From Runella sp. (GTDB lineage: Bacteria; Bacteroidota; Bacteroidia; Cytophagales; Spirosomataceae): 64,000 bases of DNA. The stretch is from positions 1 through 64,000 of the forward strand of contig NZ_JAIXST010000151.1 of assembly GCF_027484545.1 (NCBI RefSeq). The letters are read 5' to 3'. Of this stretch, positions 40,525 to 50,083 are shown in pieces. The notes under the pieces were generated by a model. The model worked only from the letters and a program-made list of their open reading frames with translations. It did not search any database and was not told the DNA's origin. The position numbers and the translations under genes were made by a program. The stretch's first letter is position 1. Every line of letters starts with the position of its first letter.

Positions 40525-42249
40525 TTAGTCTTCCCACTTCAAATCTTTCAAATACAGTTGTAACGTTGTCTTGTCCCGAAACGTATTTTCTTCGATGGTA
40601 TAGGCAATAGAAAATGGTTGTCCCTTGACCAATTTTGGATAAAACTCGGCCATGCCAAAACCAATAGCGGTAAAAGGAGTGCTTCCCGGAGATGTTGTCT
40701 GAAATACCTCGAATTTGAGGTGTTTTTCCTTCATAATGGTAGGCGTGCCGCTCATTCTGACGTTATGGCTTGCAAAAATAGGAGTCATGTTTTCGGGGCC
40801 GAAAGGTGCCATTTGCTTCAGAATATTGTAAAATCGTCCCGTGATGGCATTCAAATCCAAATCCATATCAATGTCTACTAACGGAGTAAGTTGTTCGGGT
40901 AAAAGCCGTTGGCTGACTATCTCATTAAACCGTACCCGAAAGGCCGCTACATTGTCTACCGGTAACGAAAGCCCTGCGGCGAAGGTATGACCGCCAAATT
41001 GTTCCAATAAATCGGAACACGCCTCAATCGCTTCATACACATCAAATCCCGGTACCGACCGCGCCGACCCAGCCGCTTTTCCGTGTGAGTTGGTCAAAAT
41101 AATGGTTGGGCGATAAAAATGTTCAATGCACCGACTCGCTACAATCCCCACTACGCCCTTGTGCCAATCTTCTTTGTAAAGGACCGTGCTGCTGGCATTC
41201 AGCAACCAATTGTCGTCCCGAATCATGTTCAGGGCTTCGTCGGTAATACTCGTGTCAAAAGTGCGGCGGTCGCTGTTGTGTTTGTTGATTTCTTGGGCAA
41301 AATCCTCTGCTTCGGCCTTGTCCTGGCAGAGTAACAGGCGAACGGCCTCTTTGGCGTGGGCAATGCGCCCGGCAGCGTTGATACGGGGAGCCAGTCCAAA
41401 AACTACATTGGTAATGTCAAGTTCGTTGCGCAGTCCGGCGATTTCGATAAGGGCGTTTAAACCTACCCGTTTGCGCTTATTGAGTTCTTTGAGTCCGAAA
41501 GCAGCCAATATTCGATTTTCCCCTGTAATGTGTACGATGTCGGCAGCGATACTGACTACCAACAAATCCAGCTGTTCCATGAGCTCCGTTTCCTCACCAA
41601 AACCCTGCTGACAAAGTGCCTGCAACAACTTGAAGCCTACGCCGCATCCAGTCAATTCTTTATAAGGATAGGGGCAGGCTTCGCGTTTGGGGTCGAGCAC
41701 TGCTACCGCAGGAGGAAGGTTACTGTCGGGACGGTGGTGATCGCAGATGATAAAATCAATACCGCGTCGCTTGGCTTCAGCCACTTTGTCGGCCGATTTG
41801 ATACCGCAGTCAAGGGTCACGATGAGTGTAAAACCATTGGCTTCGGCGTAGTCAATTCCTTGAGAAGATACTCCGTACCCTTCGATATAGCGATCCGGAA
41901 TGTAGTATTCAAGGCGGGAATAATATTTTTTTAAAAATCCATAAAATACAGATACTGAGGTGGCTCCATCTACGTCATAGTCCCCGTAGATGATAATTTT
42001 TTCCTGTTTTTCAAAGGCTTGCAATAGCCTTTCCACGGCCTTGTCCATGTCTTTCATCAGGAAAGGATTGTGGAGTTGTTCGAGAGAAGGCCGAAAGAAA
42101 GCTTTGGCTTCTTCAAAATTATTAATTCCCCGTTGCAAGAGAAGTTGCCCTAAAAATGGATTAACATTAATGGATTTGGCAAGGGCATTCGCTTGTTCTT
42201 GTTGCTGTTGAGAAAGGGTTTTGCGGTATGTCCAACGTTTGGTATTCAT
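40525..42249 (-). CDS. recJ: Single-stranded-DNA-specific exonuclease RecJ
   Basis: 574 residues. ATG 42249 (MNTKRWTYRKTLSQ) is chosen as the usual RecJ start. It has the DHH-family motifs YGDYDVDGATS (88-98), VTLDCGIKS and the DHH itself (170-172, CDHHRPDSN), then the DHHA1 part with GGHTFAAGLSL. The OB-fold C-terminus (KHLKFEV) is present. RecJ degrades 5' single-stranded ends in RecF-pathway recombination and repair. A TTACTTTGC element 9-17 bases upstream is a possible -7 box with a very short leader. It heads a run recJ-hicB-hicA-lptB. Confidence 0.94.
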   Translation of the reverse strand: MNTKRWTYRKTLSQQQQEQANALAKSINVNPFLGQLLLQRGINNFEEAKAFFRPSLEQLHNPFLMKDMDKAVERLLQAFEKQEKIIIYGDYDVDGATSVSVFYGFLKKYYSRLEYYIPDRYIEGYGVSSQGIDYAEANGFTLIVTLDCGIKSADKVAEAKRRGIDFIICDHHRPDSNLPPAVAVLDPKREACPYPYKELTGCGVGFKLLQALCQQGFGEETELMEQLDLLVVSIAADIVHITGENRILAAFGLKELNKRKRVGLNALIEIAGLRNELDITNVVFGLAPRINAAGRIAHAKEAVRLLLCQDKAEAEDFAQEINKHNSDRRTFDTSITDEALNMIRDDNWLLNASSTVLYKEDWHKGVVGIVASRCIEHFYRPTIILTNSHGKAAGSARSVPGFDVYEAIEACSDLLEQFGGHTFAAGLSLPVDNVAAFRVRFNEIVSQRLLPEQLTPLVDIDMDLDLNAITGRFYNILKQMAPFGPENMTPIFASHNVRMSGTPTIMKEKHLKFEVFQTTSPGSTPFTAIGFGMAEFYPKLVKGQPFSIAYTIEENTFRDKTTLQLYLKDLKWED

Positions 42250-42549
42250 ATTTTGCAAAGTAACGAAAATCCGGGCAAATCCGTTAAATTCGTGTGGGCA
42301 GTGTTGTTCGTATTTAGATTTTTTAACGTAATATTGCCCAAATAACAAAGGATTTTTACTTTTGTTCTATAATGAATCCTAACTTCAAAAAACAGCTTGC
42401 CCGTTTGGCCTACCTGCGTAGTGCCTGTTCCTTTGTGCCTTAATTTTCCTTCTTTTTGTAACCCTGTAAGGGGCTAATTCCCTGTAATAAAGCCGCTTTT
42501 TTGCTTTAATTCATCTATTATTTTTACTTCCAAAAATCAACAAATTACC
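42250..42549. other. Divergent intergenic region recJ / saccharopine-dehydrogenase-like gene
   Basis: 300 bases with no coding frame I trust. The minus strand carries the recJ -7 candidate near 42258-42266. The plus strand has an AT-rich stretch with TATTTTTA and TACTTCCA near 42515-42535 that could serve the dehydrogenase-like gene. A CCCTGTAA/TTACAGGG-type short repeat (42465-42488) is visible. Nothing else found. Confidence 0.3.
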
Positions 42550-43611
42550 ATGCAAAATGTATTAGTCATTGGCTTGGGTAAGGTGGGATCATTGGTAGCC
42601 ACTTTACTTAGCAAACAGTTTAAAGTCAAGGGTTTGGATAAACGAAAGTCCTCTAATCCATTGCCTTTTGAAATCCTTGAAGGTGACGTAACCGACGAGG
42701 CTTTTATTGAAAAATCATTGGTTGGTTTCGACGCTGTGGTGTCGTGTATGCCGTATAATTTAAATCTGCCTATTGCGCGGGCTGCTTACCAACTCGGCAT
42801 TCATTATTTTGACCTTACCGAAGACGTACCTACTACTGCGGCTATTCGAATCATGGCCGAAACGCACCGGGGCGTGATGGCGCCTCAATGCGGTTTGGCG
42901 CCGGGATTGATTGGAATTGTCGGAGCCGATTTGGCTAAACGATTTGATAAACTTCGTGACATTGAATTGCGAGTGGGGGCCTTGCCGTGTTATCCCAACG
43001 GGTTGTTGGGCTATTCGTTTACGTGGTCGCCAGCAGGGGTTATCAATGAATACATCAACGATGCGGAGGTGATTCACAACGGTGAGCAGAAAATGGTTTC
43101 TTCGCTTGATGGCATCGAAGTAATTAACATTGAAGGGCAGGAATTTGAGGCATTCAGTACATCGGGAGGGTTAGGAACCATGTGCGAAACCTATCTCGGA
43201 AAAGTGGATACGTTAAATTACAAAACCATTCGCTATCCCGGTCACGCCAAACTGATGCGGTTCCTGTTATATGAATTGATTTTGAAAAATCGACGCGAAC
43301 AGTTGGAAGAAATTCTTACTGCGGCCAAGCCCCCCGTTAAAGAAGATGTCGTGTATGTGTATGCGGTAGTGGAAGGTTGGCAAGCCGACGGACTGGCGCG
43401 GGAAGAATTTTATCGTGCTTATCACCCACGCATGATAGACGGACAACATTGGCGTGCTATCTCTTGGACTACTGCTGCTTCCATTGCCGCCGTGGTGGAA
43501 ATGGTCGCCGCAGGTACTCTTCCCCAACAAGGTTTTCTCAAACAGGAAGAGATTCCTTTTGAGGCATTTTTAGCCACAGAAAACGGGGCTTTTTTCAGAA
43601 CAAATAATTGA
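42550..43611 (+). CDS. Saccharopine dehydrogenase-family protein
   Basis: 353 residues. N-terminal NAD(P)-binding Rossmann fold with VLVIGLGKVGSLVATLL (Gly8-x-Gly10-x-x-Gly13), GFDAVVSCMPYNLNLPIARAA, YFDLTEDV and the family block MAPQCGLAPGLIGIVGADLAK. Members of this group include saccharopine and lysine-6-dehydrogenases and carboxynorspermidine synthases; GLAPGL is shared by all. The substrate cannot be told from sequence. Single gene, convergent with rhamnose mutarotase 28 bases downstream. Confidence 0.82.
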   Translation: MQNVLVIGLGKVGSLVATLLSKQFKVKGLDKRKSSNPLPFEILEGDVTDEAFIEKSLVGFDAVVSCMPYNLNLPIARAAYQLGIHYFDLTEDVPTTAAIRIMAETHRGVMAPQCGLAPGLIGIVGADLAKRFDKLRDIELRVGALPCYPNGLLGYSFTWSPAGVINEYINDAEVIHNGEQKMVSSLDGIEVINIEGQEFEAFSTSGGLGTMCETYLGKVDTLNYKTIRYPGHAKLMRFLLYELILKNRREQLEEILTAAKPPVKEDVVYVYAVVEGWQADGLAREEFYRAYHPRMIDGQHWRAISWTTAASIAAVVEMVAAGTLPQQGFLKQEEIPFEAFLATENGAFFRTNN

Positions 43612-43639
43612 AAACGTAGAGGGAGGGCAGGCCCTCCCT

Positions 43640-43972
43640 CTACACAAGAGTAAATATCTTTTTCATCAACATCCATTTTTCGCCTTCTTTGGCCATCGGA
43701 AGAGCCTGTTGGTAGTTCCACATCAGGTTTTCCCATTCCTGTACGTTGGGGTCGGCTGCATCAGCGGCGGCTTTTTCTTCAAATGAAAAATCATCGGTGG
43801 TTTCCATAATCATAAACAACCGATTGCCAATTCGGTAGATTTCCATGTTGGTAATTCCCGAATCGGTGATGCTTTTTTCTATTTCTGGCTGAAGTTTTAC
43901 GTGGTATTTTTCGTATTCAGCAATGAGCGTTGGGTCGTCTTTCAGGTCAAGGGCAAGGCAATAGCGGAGCAT
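43640..43972 (-). CDS. L-rhamnose mutarotase family protein
   Basis: 110 residues, the family length. It has YCLALDLKDDPTLIAEYEKYHVKLQPEIEKSI, GITNMEIYRIGNRLFMIMETTDDFSFE and C-terminal QALPMAKEGEKWMLMKKIF. The fold is a ferredoxin-like dimer that interconverts alpha- and beta-L-rhamnose. The conserved Tyr and His of the family fall in EYEKYH, and the Trp near the end in EKW. No rhamnose catabolic gene is adjacent, so a fucose- or other-sugar-specific role is possible. Confidence 0.88.
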   Translation of the reverse strand: MLRYCLALDLKDDPTLIAEYEKYHVKLQPEIEKSITDSGITNMEIYRIGNRLFMIMETTDDFSFEEKAAADAADPNVQEWENLMWNYQQALPMAKEGEKWMLMKKIFTLV

Positions 43973-44134
43973 GAATTCTAATGGTTTTGGTAAATACGTT
44001 ATCTAAAAAAGCACCAAATAGATTTTCCTTACTTTTGTTTTCGTTCTTCAATACAAAAATCTTAAACCATTAAGGGATTAAGTGAATTGAGTTCTCAATG
44101 AATCTTCACTTCTTAATGGTTGACATAAGCTGTT

Positions 44135-44539
44135 TTATTCAGGTAAAGCCTTAAAAAATTCATTTACAAATGGTCTCATGCTTTTTGTAATATTGTCCGT
44201 AAAGAAATTTATAAGCAATCCCTGTGGCTTTTGGAGTAGCTTCATATAGGTTAATAATTGGGCTTCATGAACGGGTAAGAGATTTTCAATCGCTTTTAAT
44301 TCCACTACAATACAATTATTGACCAACAAGTCTAATCGCAAGTCAACATCCATTATTAACTGGTCATAGACGACAGGTACGTTCATTTGCTGTTTGACTA
44401 TACATCCGTTTTTTTCTAATTCATATTTCAGGCATTTTTCATAAACACTTTCAAGTAAACCCGGACCTAATGATTTATGAACTCGTATGGCCGCGCCTAT
44501 AATTTCGCAGGAAAGTTGGGTAACTTGTTTTTTAGTCAT
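44135..44539 (-). CDS. GxxExxY family protein
   Basis: 134 residues. The name-giving motif GLLESVY (Gly27, Glu30, Tyr33) follows RVHKSLGPG. A core with DLRLDLLVNNCIVVELKAIENLLPVHEAQLLTYMKLLQKPQGLLINF resembles a PD-(D/E)xK nuclease: Asp near 80, and Glu-x-Lys in VELKA. Function is not established in the family; it is widespread in Bacteroidota and often near mobile or surface genes. It lies 73 bases after hypE on the same strand, with no obvious link to hydrogenase maturation. Confidence 0.88.
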   Translation of the reverse strand: MTKKQVTQLSCEIIGAAIRVHKSLGPGLLESVYEKCLKYELEKNGCIVKQQMNVPVVYDQLIMDVDLRLDLLVNNCIVVELKAIENLLPVHEAQLLTYMKLLQKPQGLLINFFTDNITKSMRPFVNEFFKALPE

Positions 44540-44612
44540 TGTTGGGGGAAATTTAAATGAATATCAACAAGAGATTGAGACTCATTTCATCTTCAATGGT
44601 AATGACGAAACC

Positions 44613-45665
44613 CTAACAAATCCTTGGCAATTGCTCCCCTACTAACATATTGACAACGCGCTTGCCGCCAATTCTGCTTTGCCAAACCACCTGTTTGGGA
44701 TGCTCAACAGTTACTTCTCCGATGATAGCTGCATTTTCACCGGGAGGAAGTTGCCGTAATTTGCTCAGAAAATCATCCGCAATCGCAGACGAAACAAAGG
44801 CGATAAATACACCTTCATTGGCCACATAGAGCGGATCCAAGCCCAATAATTCGCACGCGCCGTAGACCTCGTCAATGACCGGAATGTCTTTTTGGTGAAT
44901 AGCCATGCCCAATCGGGCATCACGCGCAATTTCGTTGAGTGTGGTAGCTACTCCGCCTCGCGTGGGGTCGCGGAAGAGGTGAATATCAGTGCCAAATTCG
45001 TCCAAAAGTGCCTTGACTGTATGATTCAAACGGGTGGTATCGCTTTCAATGGAAGTTTCAAAATCCAACCCTTCCCGCACCGACATGATAGCAATACCGT
45101 GCGTCGCGATGTTTCCGCTTACAATGATTTTATCGCCCGATTTTAGATTATTGGCGGAGATATTGGCTTTGGGGTGTACCTGCCCAATGCCCGATGTGTT
45201 AATGAAAATTTTGTCACCTTTACCGCGCTCTACGACTTTGGTATCGCCCGTGACAATCTGAACGTCGGCTTTTTCGGCGGCGGTTTTGATGGAAACCAAA
45301 ATCTCCCAAAATTCAGGCATGGTTAACCCTTCTTCCAGAATAAAACTAAGGGAAAGGTATTTGGGAATAGCGCCGCACATGGCCAAGTCATTAACGGTGC
45401 CGTTGACGGCTAATTCACCGATGTTTCCTCCTGGAAAAAATACGGGAGAGACGACGTAACTGTCTGTTGAAAAAGCCAATTGTCCTGATAATTCAAAGAC
45501 GGCTCCGTCGTGGTGTTCGTCCAATAAAGGATTTTTGAGTAAATTAAATACGCCTGATTCAAGCAATTGATGGGTCAATATTCCGCCACTGCCGTGCCCT
45601 AACGTAATGACGTCAAAATCCAATTTGGGCATGGGACAGGAAAGATTAACAATGGAGTTTTTCAT
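44613..45665 (-). CDS. hypE: Hydrogenase maturation factor HypE
   Basis: 350 residues. It has ITLGHGSGGILTHQLLE near the start, VVERGKGDKIFINTSGIG, DPTRGGVATTLNEIA and the invariant C-terminal EQLPRIC. The terminal Cys350 receives the carbamoyl group from HypF and is dehydrated to thiocyanate, giving the cyanide ligands of [NiFe] hydrogenase. ATP-binding residues of the PurM-like fold are in place. ATG 45665 is preferred to an upstream TTG. It follows hypD by 12 bases in the order hypF-hypD-hypE. Confidence 0.95.
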   Translation of the reverse strand: MKNSIVNLSCPMPKLDFDVITLGHGSGGILTHQLLESGVFNLLKNPLLDEHHDGAVFELSGQLAFSTDSYVVSPVFFPGGNIGELAVNGTVNDLAMCGAIPKYLSLSFILEEGLTMPEFWEILVSIKTAAEKADVQIVTGDTKVVERGKGDKIFINTSGIGQVHPKANISANNLKSGDKIIVSGNIATHGIAIMSVREGLDFETSIESDTTRLNHTVKALLDEFGTDIHLFRDPTRGGVATTLNEIARDARLGMAIHQKDIPVIDEVYGACELLGLDPLYVANEGVFIAFVSSAIADDFLSKLRQLPPGENAAIIGEVTVEHPKQVVWQSRIGGKRVVNMLVGEQLPRIC

Positions 45666-45677
45666 GGAAAGCAATGA

Positions 45678-46780
45678 TTAAATTTCGACTTCTTCTACAG
45701 TTTCGGCAAAATGATAGTAGGCTGCACAGGCTCCTTCGGAAGAAACCATTGGGGCTTCCAACGGATTAAGCGGTGTACAGGCTTTACCAAATTGGGAACA
45801 CTCAAACGGCTTTTTGATGCCTTTCAATACTTGCCCCGCAATGCAATCGGCGCATTCAAGGGCTTTGGGTATGTTGACGGAGAATTTTTTATTGGCGTTA
45901 TATTCCGCTAATTCCCCTTTTACGCCCCAGCCGCTCATCGGGATAGTGCCTATGCCGCGCCATTCGCGATCTTCGGTTTCAAAAACCTGCCGAATCACTT
46001 TTTGAGCTTCCGGATTTCCTTCCGATTTGACCACGCGGCTGTACTGATTTTCGAGTTTGTATTCGCCTTTTTCCAGTTGGCGCACGACCATCAAAATTCC
46101 CTGCAATAAGTCAACGGGTTCAAAACCGGTGACGACCATCGGAATTTTATAGTTCTGAACAATAGGTTCGTATTTGCTGATTCCCATGATGGTACAGACA
46201 TGGCCCGCAGCCAAAAATCCCTGAATTTGAGCCTCTTCATCGTTGATAACGGCTTCCATAGCGGGAGGTACCAAGACGTGCGATGCCAAAATGGAATAGT
46301 TTTTTAACCCCAAACGCTGCGCATGAATGACGGAAAGAGCATTAGCAGGGGCAGTAGTTTCAAAGCCTACGGCAAAAAAACCACCTCACGGTCCGGGTTT
46401 TGTTGGGCCACTTTGACGGCTTCGAGCGGAGAATACAGAATCCGAATATCAGCACCGTTGGCCTTGGCTTCAAGCAGGCTTCGTTGTGAGCCAAGAACGC
46501 GTATCATGTCGCCGTACGAGCATAGAATCACTCCTTTTTCTTCTGCCAAATACGGCGCTTTATCAATGAGATTTAACGGAGTAACACATACCGGGCAGCC
46601 GGGGCCATGCACCATTCGGATGAATTTGGGGAGGATATTGAGGATACCGTTTTTAACCAAACTGTGCGTTTGTCCTTCGCAAACTTCCATGATTGTCCAC
46701 GGGCGTGTCGTAATTTTGTGTAATTCGTTGATGTATTGCTCAACGATTTCGGGGTTGCGGAATTCAGATAAATATTTCAT
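45678..46780 (-). pseudogene. hypD: Hydrogenase maturation factor HypD, interrupted by a one-base frameshift
   Basis: Two frames together give the whole protein. 46367-46780 encodes the N-terminal 137 residues, including VCEGQTHSLVKNG and GPGCPVCVTP with the iron-binding Cys pair, ending EVVFLP-stop. The other frame (from about 46373 down to 45678) continues AVGFETTAPA, GFEPVDLLQGILM and the 4Fe-4S-type Cys block. The frames meet at a run of seven A (46374-46380); one more base would restore EVVFFAVGFETT and a 367-residue HypD. HypD passes the Fe(CN)2CO group with HypC. The break is either a real inactivation, slippage-controlled expression, or a sequencing or assembly error in a homopolymer. 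Confidence 0.85.
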
Positions 46781-46832
46781 GTTTTATCTTTACCATTAAG
46801 AAGTTAAGATTCATTAAGACGTTATAGCACGC

Positions 46833-49181
46833 TTATCTGTTAATGTTGCGGGAGAACGTATTTATTTTCCAACATGCCCACTGTCCAAAGGAACTGTTTT
46901 CATCGTTAGGAGAGAGTTGGCGGTGAAAATAAAGTTCAAATTCTGCGGAAGCATGGAGGTCGATTAAATCTACCAAAAGTGTATTTTGAAATACGCCGCC
47001 GCTGAATCCTATTCTTTTGATATTCAGTTTTTTAGCAATGTTTTTTATGTAAATGGCCAACGAATAATGAAATTTAGCGGCGATATACTCTACGGACTTT
47101 TGAGCCAAAATATCCATCACAATTTCCTTCATTAATGTTTGGGTTGGTATTTCATTTTCCCAACTTCTATGTCCTAAATAACTCGTTTGAAAAATGCTTC
47201 CGTGGTATTTGACATAGTGCTTGGCGCTGCTTTCCAGCCGAATAGCCGCTTCGCCTTCGTAGCTGATTTGGTCGGCTAAACCCAAGAGCGAGGCCACTGC
47301 ATCGAAGAGCCGCCCTACGCTGGAGGTTTGGAGCGAAGAAGTGTTGCCCAAGGATTCGGTTATCATTTTTCGATATAATTTCCATTCGGTTGGGCTAAAT
47401 TTTTTCGCTAAAATGGCCTCCGCTTCGATAATAGTGGCACAAGCAGCCAAGGCTGAAATTCGGGGTTGACGGGGCATTTTATCACCCAAAATGAACGGGA
47501 AATAATCGAAATGACTCTCCCGTGAGAATTTGTAGTTTTGGTAAACAAAGAACTCGCCTCCCCAGATATTTCCGTCAGTGCCCAATCCCGTTCCGTCCCA
47601 AATCACACCCAAAATCGGCTCAGAGGAATGAATTAAATTGTTTTCGGCAAGCACAGCTCCAAAATGCGCTTGGTGGTGTTGGATAGCCAGAACAGGAACG
47701 TTCCATCGCGCCGTTAGGTCTTTTCCCAATTGGGTAGAAAAATACTGCGGATGGCTGTCTGTTACAATTTGTGTTGGTTTAACCTCAAAAAGTGAAAGAA
47801 ACCGGTTGAGGGTTTGGCGATAACTTTCCTGCGTATCATAACTTTCCAAATCACCTAAATATTGACTGACGTACAGGTTCTTTTGGTGCGTGAGGGTAAA
47901 CGTACTTTTCATGTCAGCGCCCATGGCCAACACTGAATCTTGCGGTATGTCTAAGCTCGGATGGGTAAATGTGGGCGCAATTCCCCGTGAACGGCGGAGG
48001 ATAATGGACCTGTTTTTTGAGAAAGTAACCACGCTGTCGTCTTGAGGTACCACAATTTCGCGGTTGTTTGTCACTATCCAATCCGCAATGGTACCAAGCT
48101 CATTGAGGGCTTTTTCGTCCGAAAAAATGATGGGTGAATGACTTACATTGCCGCTTGTGGCTACGACTGGTTTGCCAAATTTGCTCAGTAAAAGAGCGTA
48201 TAAAGGTGTGTACGGTAACATAACACCTAATTGAGGCAAATGAGGCGCTATCTCGTCTTTTGCTAAACCCGACGCCAATTTCTCTTTTACATCTGCCAAT
48301 ACAATCGGACTTTCGGGACTGTTGAGTTGATTTAAAATAGAATCGGTCAGGTACACATCTTGGCTGAGTACTTCCGCATCGGGGTACATCAAGGCAAAAG
48401 GTTTGCTCGGGCGGCACTTGCGTTGTCGTAAGGTTTTTATCACTTCCGACTGAGTAGCATCGCAGGTGAGCAGGTAGCCGCCAACGCCTTTAATGGCCAC
48501 GATTTCACCTCTTTGCCAAGCGCGCACCACTCGGTCTATAATCCAATGATTGTCATTGAGTTGCGAAGAAAATTGCGTTTTGGGGCTGAACAATTGCATC
48601 GTGATGCTGCAATTGTCGCAGGAAATGGTTTGGGCAAAATAACGTTTGTCCGTCGGCGTATTGTATTCGCTTTGGCATTCTGGGCACATCTCAAACGAGT
48701 GCATGGAGGTGTTGGGCCGGTCGTAAGGGAGTTTTTGAATCACCGAATACCGAGGCCCGCACAGCGTACACGTAATAAAAGAGTAACCGAATCGCCGATT
48801 GTTGGGGTCAAACAATTCATTTTTGCAACTTTCGCAAAGGGCAAAATCGGGACTTAAAAGCAAATTGGCTACGCCGGTTTCGTTGCTTTCCCGAATGGAA
48901 AATACCTCAAAAGACTTGGCCTTTACCTTCTCAAAATGATGATGTGTGATACGTGCCAAGGAGGGCGGATGCTGAATGAGGTGTTGGTAGAAATTGGAAA
49001 TCACCTCTTCATTACCTGACACTTCAATATGTATACCGTCGAGTGAATTGTTGACCCAACCCGTTAGTTTCAGCAAATTGGCCAATTGATACACGAACGG
49101 TCGAAACCCCACTCCCTGTACTTGCCCGGAAATGTGAATTTTGAACGTAGAAAGAGGGACGGATGAAACAGATTCGTGCAT
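46833..49181 (-). CDS. hypF: Carbamoyltransferase HypF
   Basis: 782 residues. ATG 49181 (MHESVSSVPL) is likely. Domains in order: acylphosphatase-like (12-95, QVQGVGFRPFVYQLA), two zinc fingers (CESCKNEL, CTLCGPRY, CPECQSEY, CDNC), YrdC-like (about 205-385, GVGGYLLTCDATQ, PSKPFAL) and a Kae1-like C-terminal half (AIQHHQAHFGAVLAEN, GTGLGTDGNIWGGEF, GFSGGVFQN). It makes carbamoyl-adenylate from carbamoyl phosphate and transfers it to HypE. A TATCTTTG element at 49198-49205 (minus) could be its -7 box. It starts the hypF-hypD-hypE run; hypA, hypB and hypC are not in the window. Confidence 0.95.
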   Translation of the reverse strand: MHESVSSVPLSTFKIHISGQVQGVGFRPFVYQLANLLKLTGWVNNSLDGIHIEVSGNEEVISNFYQHLIQHPPSLARITHHHFEKVKAKSFEVFSIRESNETGVANLLLSPDFALCESCKNELFDPNNRRFGYSFITCTLCGPRYSVIQKLPYDRPNTSMHSFEMCPECQSEYNTPTDKRYFAQTISCDNCSITMQLFSPKTQFSSQLNDNHWIIDRVVRAWQRGEIVAIKGVGGYLLTCDATQSEVIKTLRQRKCRPSKPFALMYPDAEVLSQDVYLTDSILNQLNSPESPIVLADVKEKLASGLAKDEIAPHLPQLGVMLPYTPLYALLLSKFGKPVVATSGNVSHSPIIFSDEKALNELGTIADWIVTNNREIVVPQDDSVVTFSKNRSIILRRSRGIAPTFTHPSLDIPQDSVLAMGADMKSTFTLTHQKNLYVSQYLGDLESYDTQESYRQTLNRFLSLFEVKPTQIVTDSHPQYFSTQLGKDLTARWNVPVLAIQHHQAHFGAVLAENNLIHSSEPILGVIWDGTGLGTDGNIWGGEFFVYQNYKFSRESHFDYFPFILGDKMPRQPRISALAACATIIEAEAILAKKFSPTEWKLYRKMITESLGNTSSLQTSSVGRLFDAVASLLGLADQISYEGEAAIRLESSAKHYVKYHGSIFQTSYLGHRSWENEIPTQTLMKEIVMDILAQKSVEYIAAKFHYSLAIYIKNIAKKLNIKRIGFSGGVFQNTLLVDLIDLHASAEFELYFHRQLSPNDENSSFGQWACWKINTFSRNINR

Positions 49182-49222
49182 GATCATTTGGGAAAACCAA
49201 AGATATTCTGCTATCAAAGAAG

Positions 49223-49282
49223 AATAAAAGACAAAAGTCAGGTTTAAAAAATAGTTGCCAAATCTGATTTTTGTCTTTTATT
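49223..49282. repeat. Long imperfect hairpin upstream of hypF
   Basis: AATAAAAGACAAAA (49223-49236) pairs perfectly with TTTTGTCTTTTATT (49269-49282), with an inner TCAG/CTGA (49238-49241, 49264-49267). Being symmetrical it could terminate transcription in either direction; on the minus strand it separates the DUF937 gene from hypF. Confidence 0.55.
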
Positions 49283-49390
49283 GAAAAATATTGCTTGATT
49301 TTCAGTTCAATGGATTATTGAGCGCTTGAGTTTTTTGCTGTGTTATTGAGCGCATCGATATTTCTGCCCTTGGGAAGTTTATAAATAAAA

Positions 49391-49419
49391 AACAGGAAGA
49401 CAAATAGTGCCTTCCTGTT
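49391..49419 (-). terminator. Intrinsic terminator of the DUF937-like gene
   Basis: AACAGGAAG (49391-49399) and CTTCCTGTT (49411-49419): a 9-bp stem, 11-base loop. On the minus strand it ends in TTTTTTATTT, 23 bases after the stop at 49443. Confidence 0.8.
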
Positions 49420-49442
49420 TTAAATATGAAGTTATTGGTTGA

Positions 49443-50033
49443 TTATCTACCGAAAAGGCCACCCAACATACCGCCTAAGCCACCGCCGCCGGAGTTGCCG
49501 CCACCGCCAAGTAAACTACCGCCGATACGCATTACATCGTTCATGTCCAATTTGCCATCAGCCATGGCATAGCCGATTTGATTGAAGTCAAAACCGCCTT
49601 GTTGTTGAGTCTGTTGAGCTTGACCGCCACCCAGCAAAGAACCCATAATTCCACCGAAATCCATGCTATTGTCGTTCGGATTGCTGGTTTTAGAGATCAT
49701 AGAACCCAATACTCCGGGCAATACCTGAGCGATGATATTACCGGCAGCACTGTTTGAAAGACCAAATTTTTCCATCAAACTTCCAATTGCATTTTGGGCA
49801 ATACCCGCTACGATAGGATTATTCATCAAGCTGCCACCCTGACCGCTCTGTCCGGATAAAAGTCCCATTAAGCCGCCAACGTTACCACCTTGTGCTTCGT
49901 TTTGCAGACCACCCATCACCGATTGCAAAACGGTTTGCATAGCATCATTGTTATGTTGGTTGGGGATTGCAGGATTTTTTACAATAGCCTCTTGTGAATG
50001 ATCTTGGATAAGACCCATTAATTGCTCTAACAT
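49443..50033 (-). CDS. DUF937/YidB-like protein
   Basis: 196 residues, Gly-, Gln- and Ser-rich. The central part (VAGIAQNAIGSLMEKFGLSNSAAGNIIAQVLPGVLGSM, about 75-115) is the DUF937 helical core. N- and C-terminal Gly-rich tails (GGGGNSGGGGLGGMLGGLFGR) follow it. The C-terminal 'DGKLDMNDVMRIGG' resembles a calcium- or dockerin-like loop. No signal peptide. Function unknown in the family. Divergent from the NuiA-like gene across only 50 bases. Confidence 0.75.
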   Translation of the reverse strand: MLEQLMGLIQDHSQEAIVKNPAIPNQHNNDAMQTVLQSVMGGLQNEAQGGNVGGLMGLLSGQSGQGGSLMNNPIVAGIAQNAIGSLMEKFGLSNSAAGNIIAQVLPGVLGSMISKTSNPNDNSMDFGGIMGSLLGGGQAQQTQQQGGFDFNQIGYAMADGKLDMNDVMRIGGSLLGGGGNSGGGGLGGMLGGLFGR

Positions 50034-50083
50034 TGTCTTGAAAATTTTTTTAAGTTTGGTTCAAATTTAGAAATAATTTTAAG

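Noticed and set aside
46367-46387. Programmed ribosomal frameshift in hypD
   Set aside because: No stimulatory hairpin or internal Shine-Dalgarno-like element is evident at the site, and hypD is not known to be frameshifted; mutation or sequencing error is simpler.
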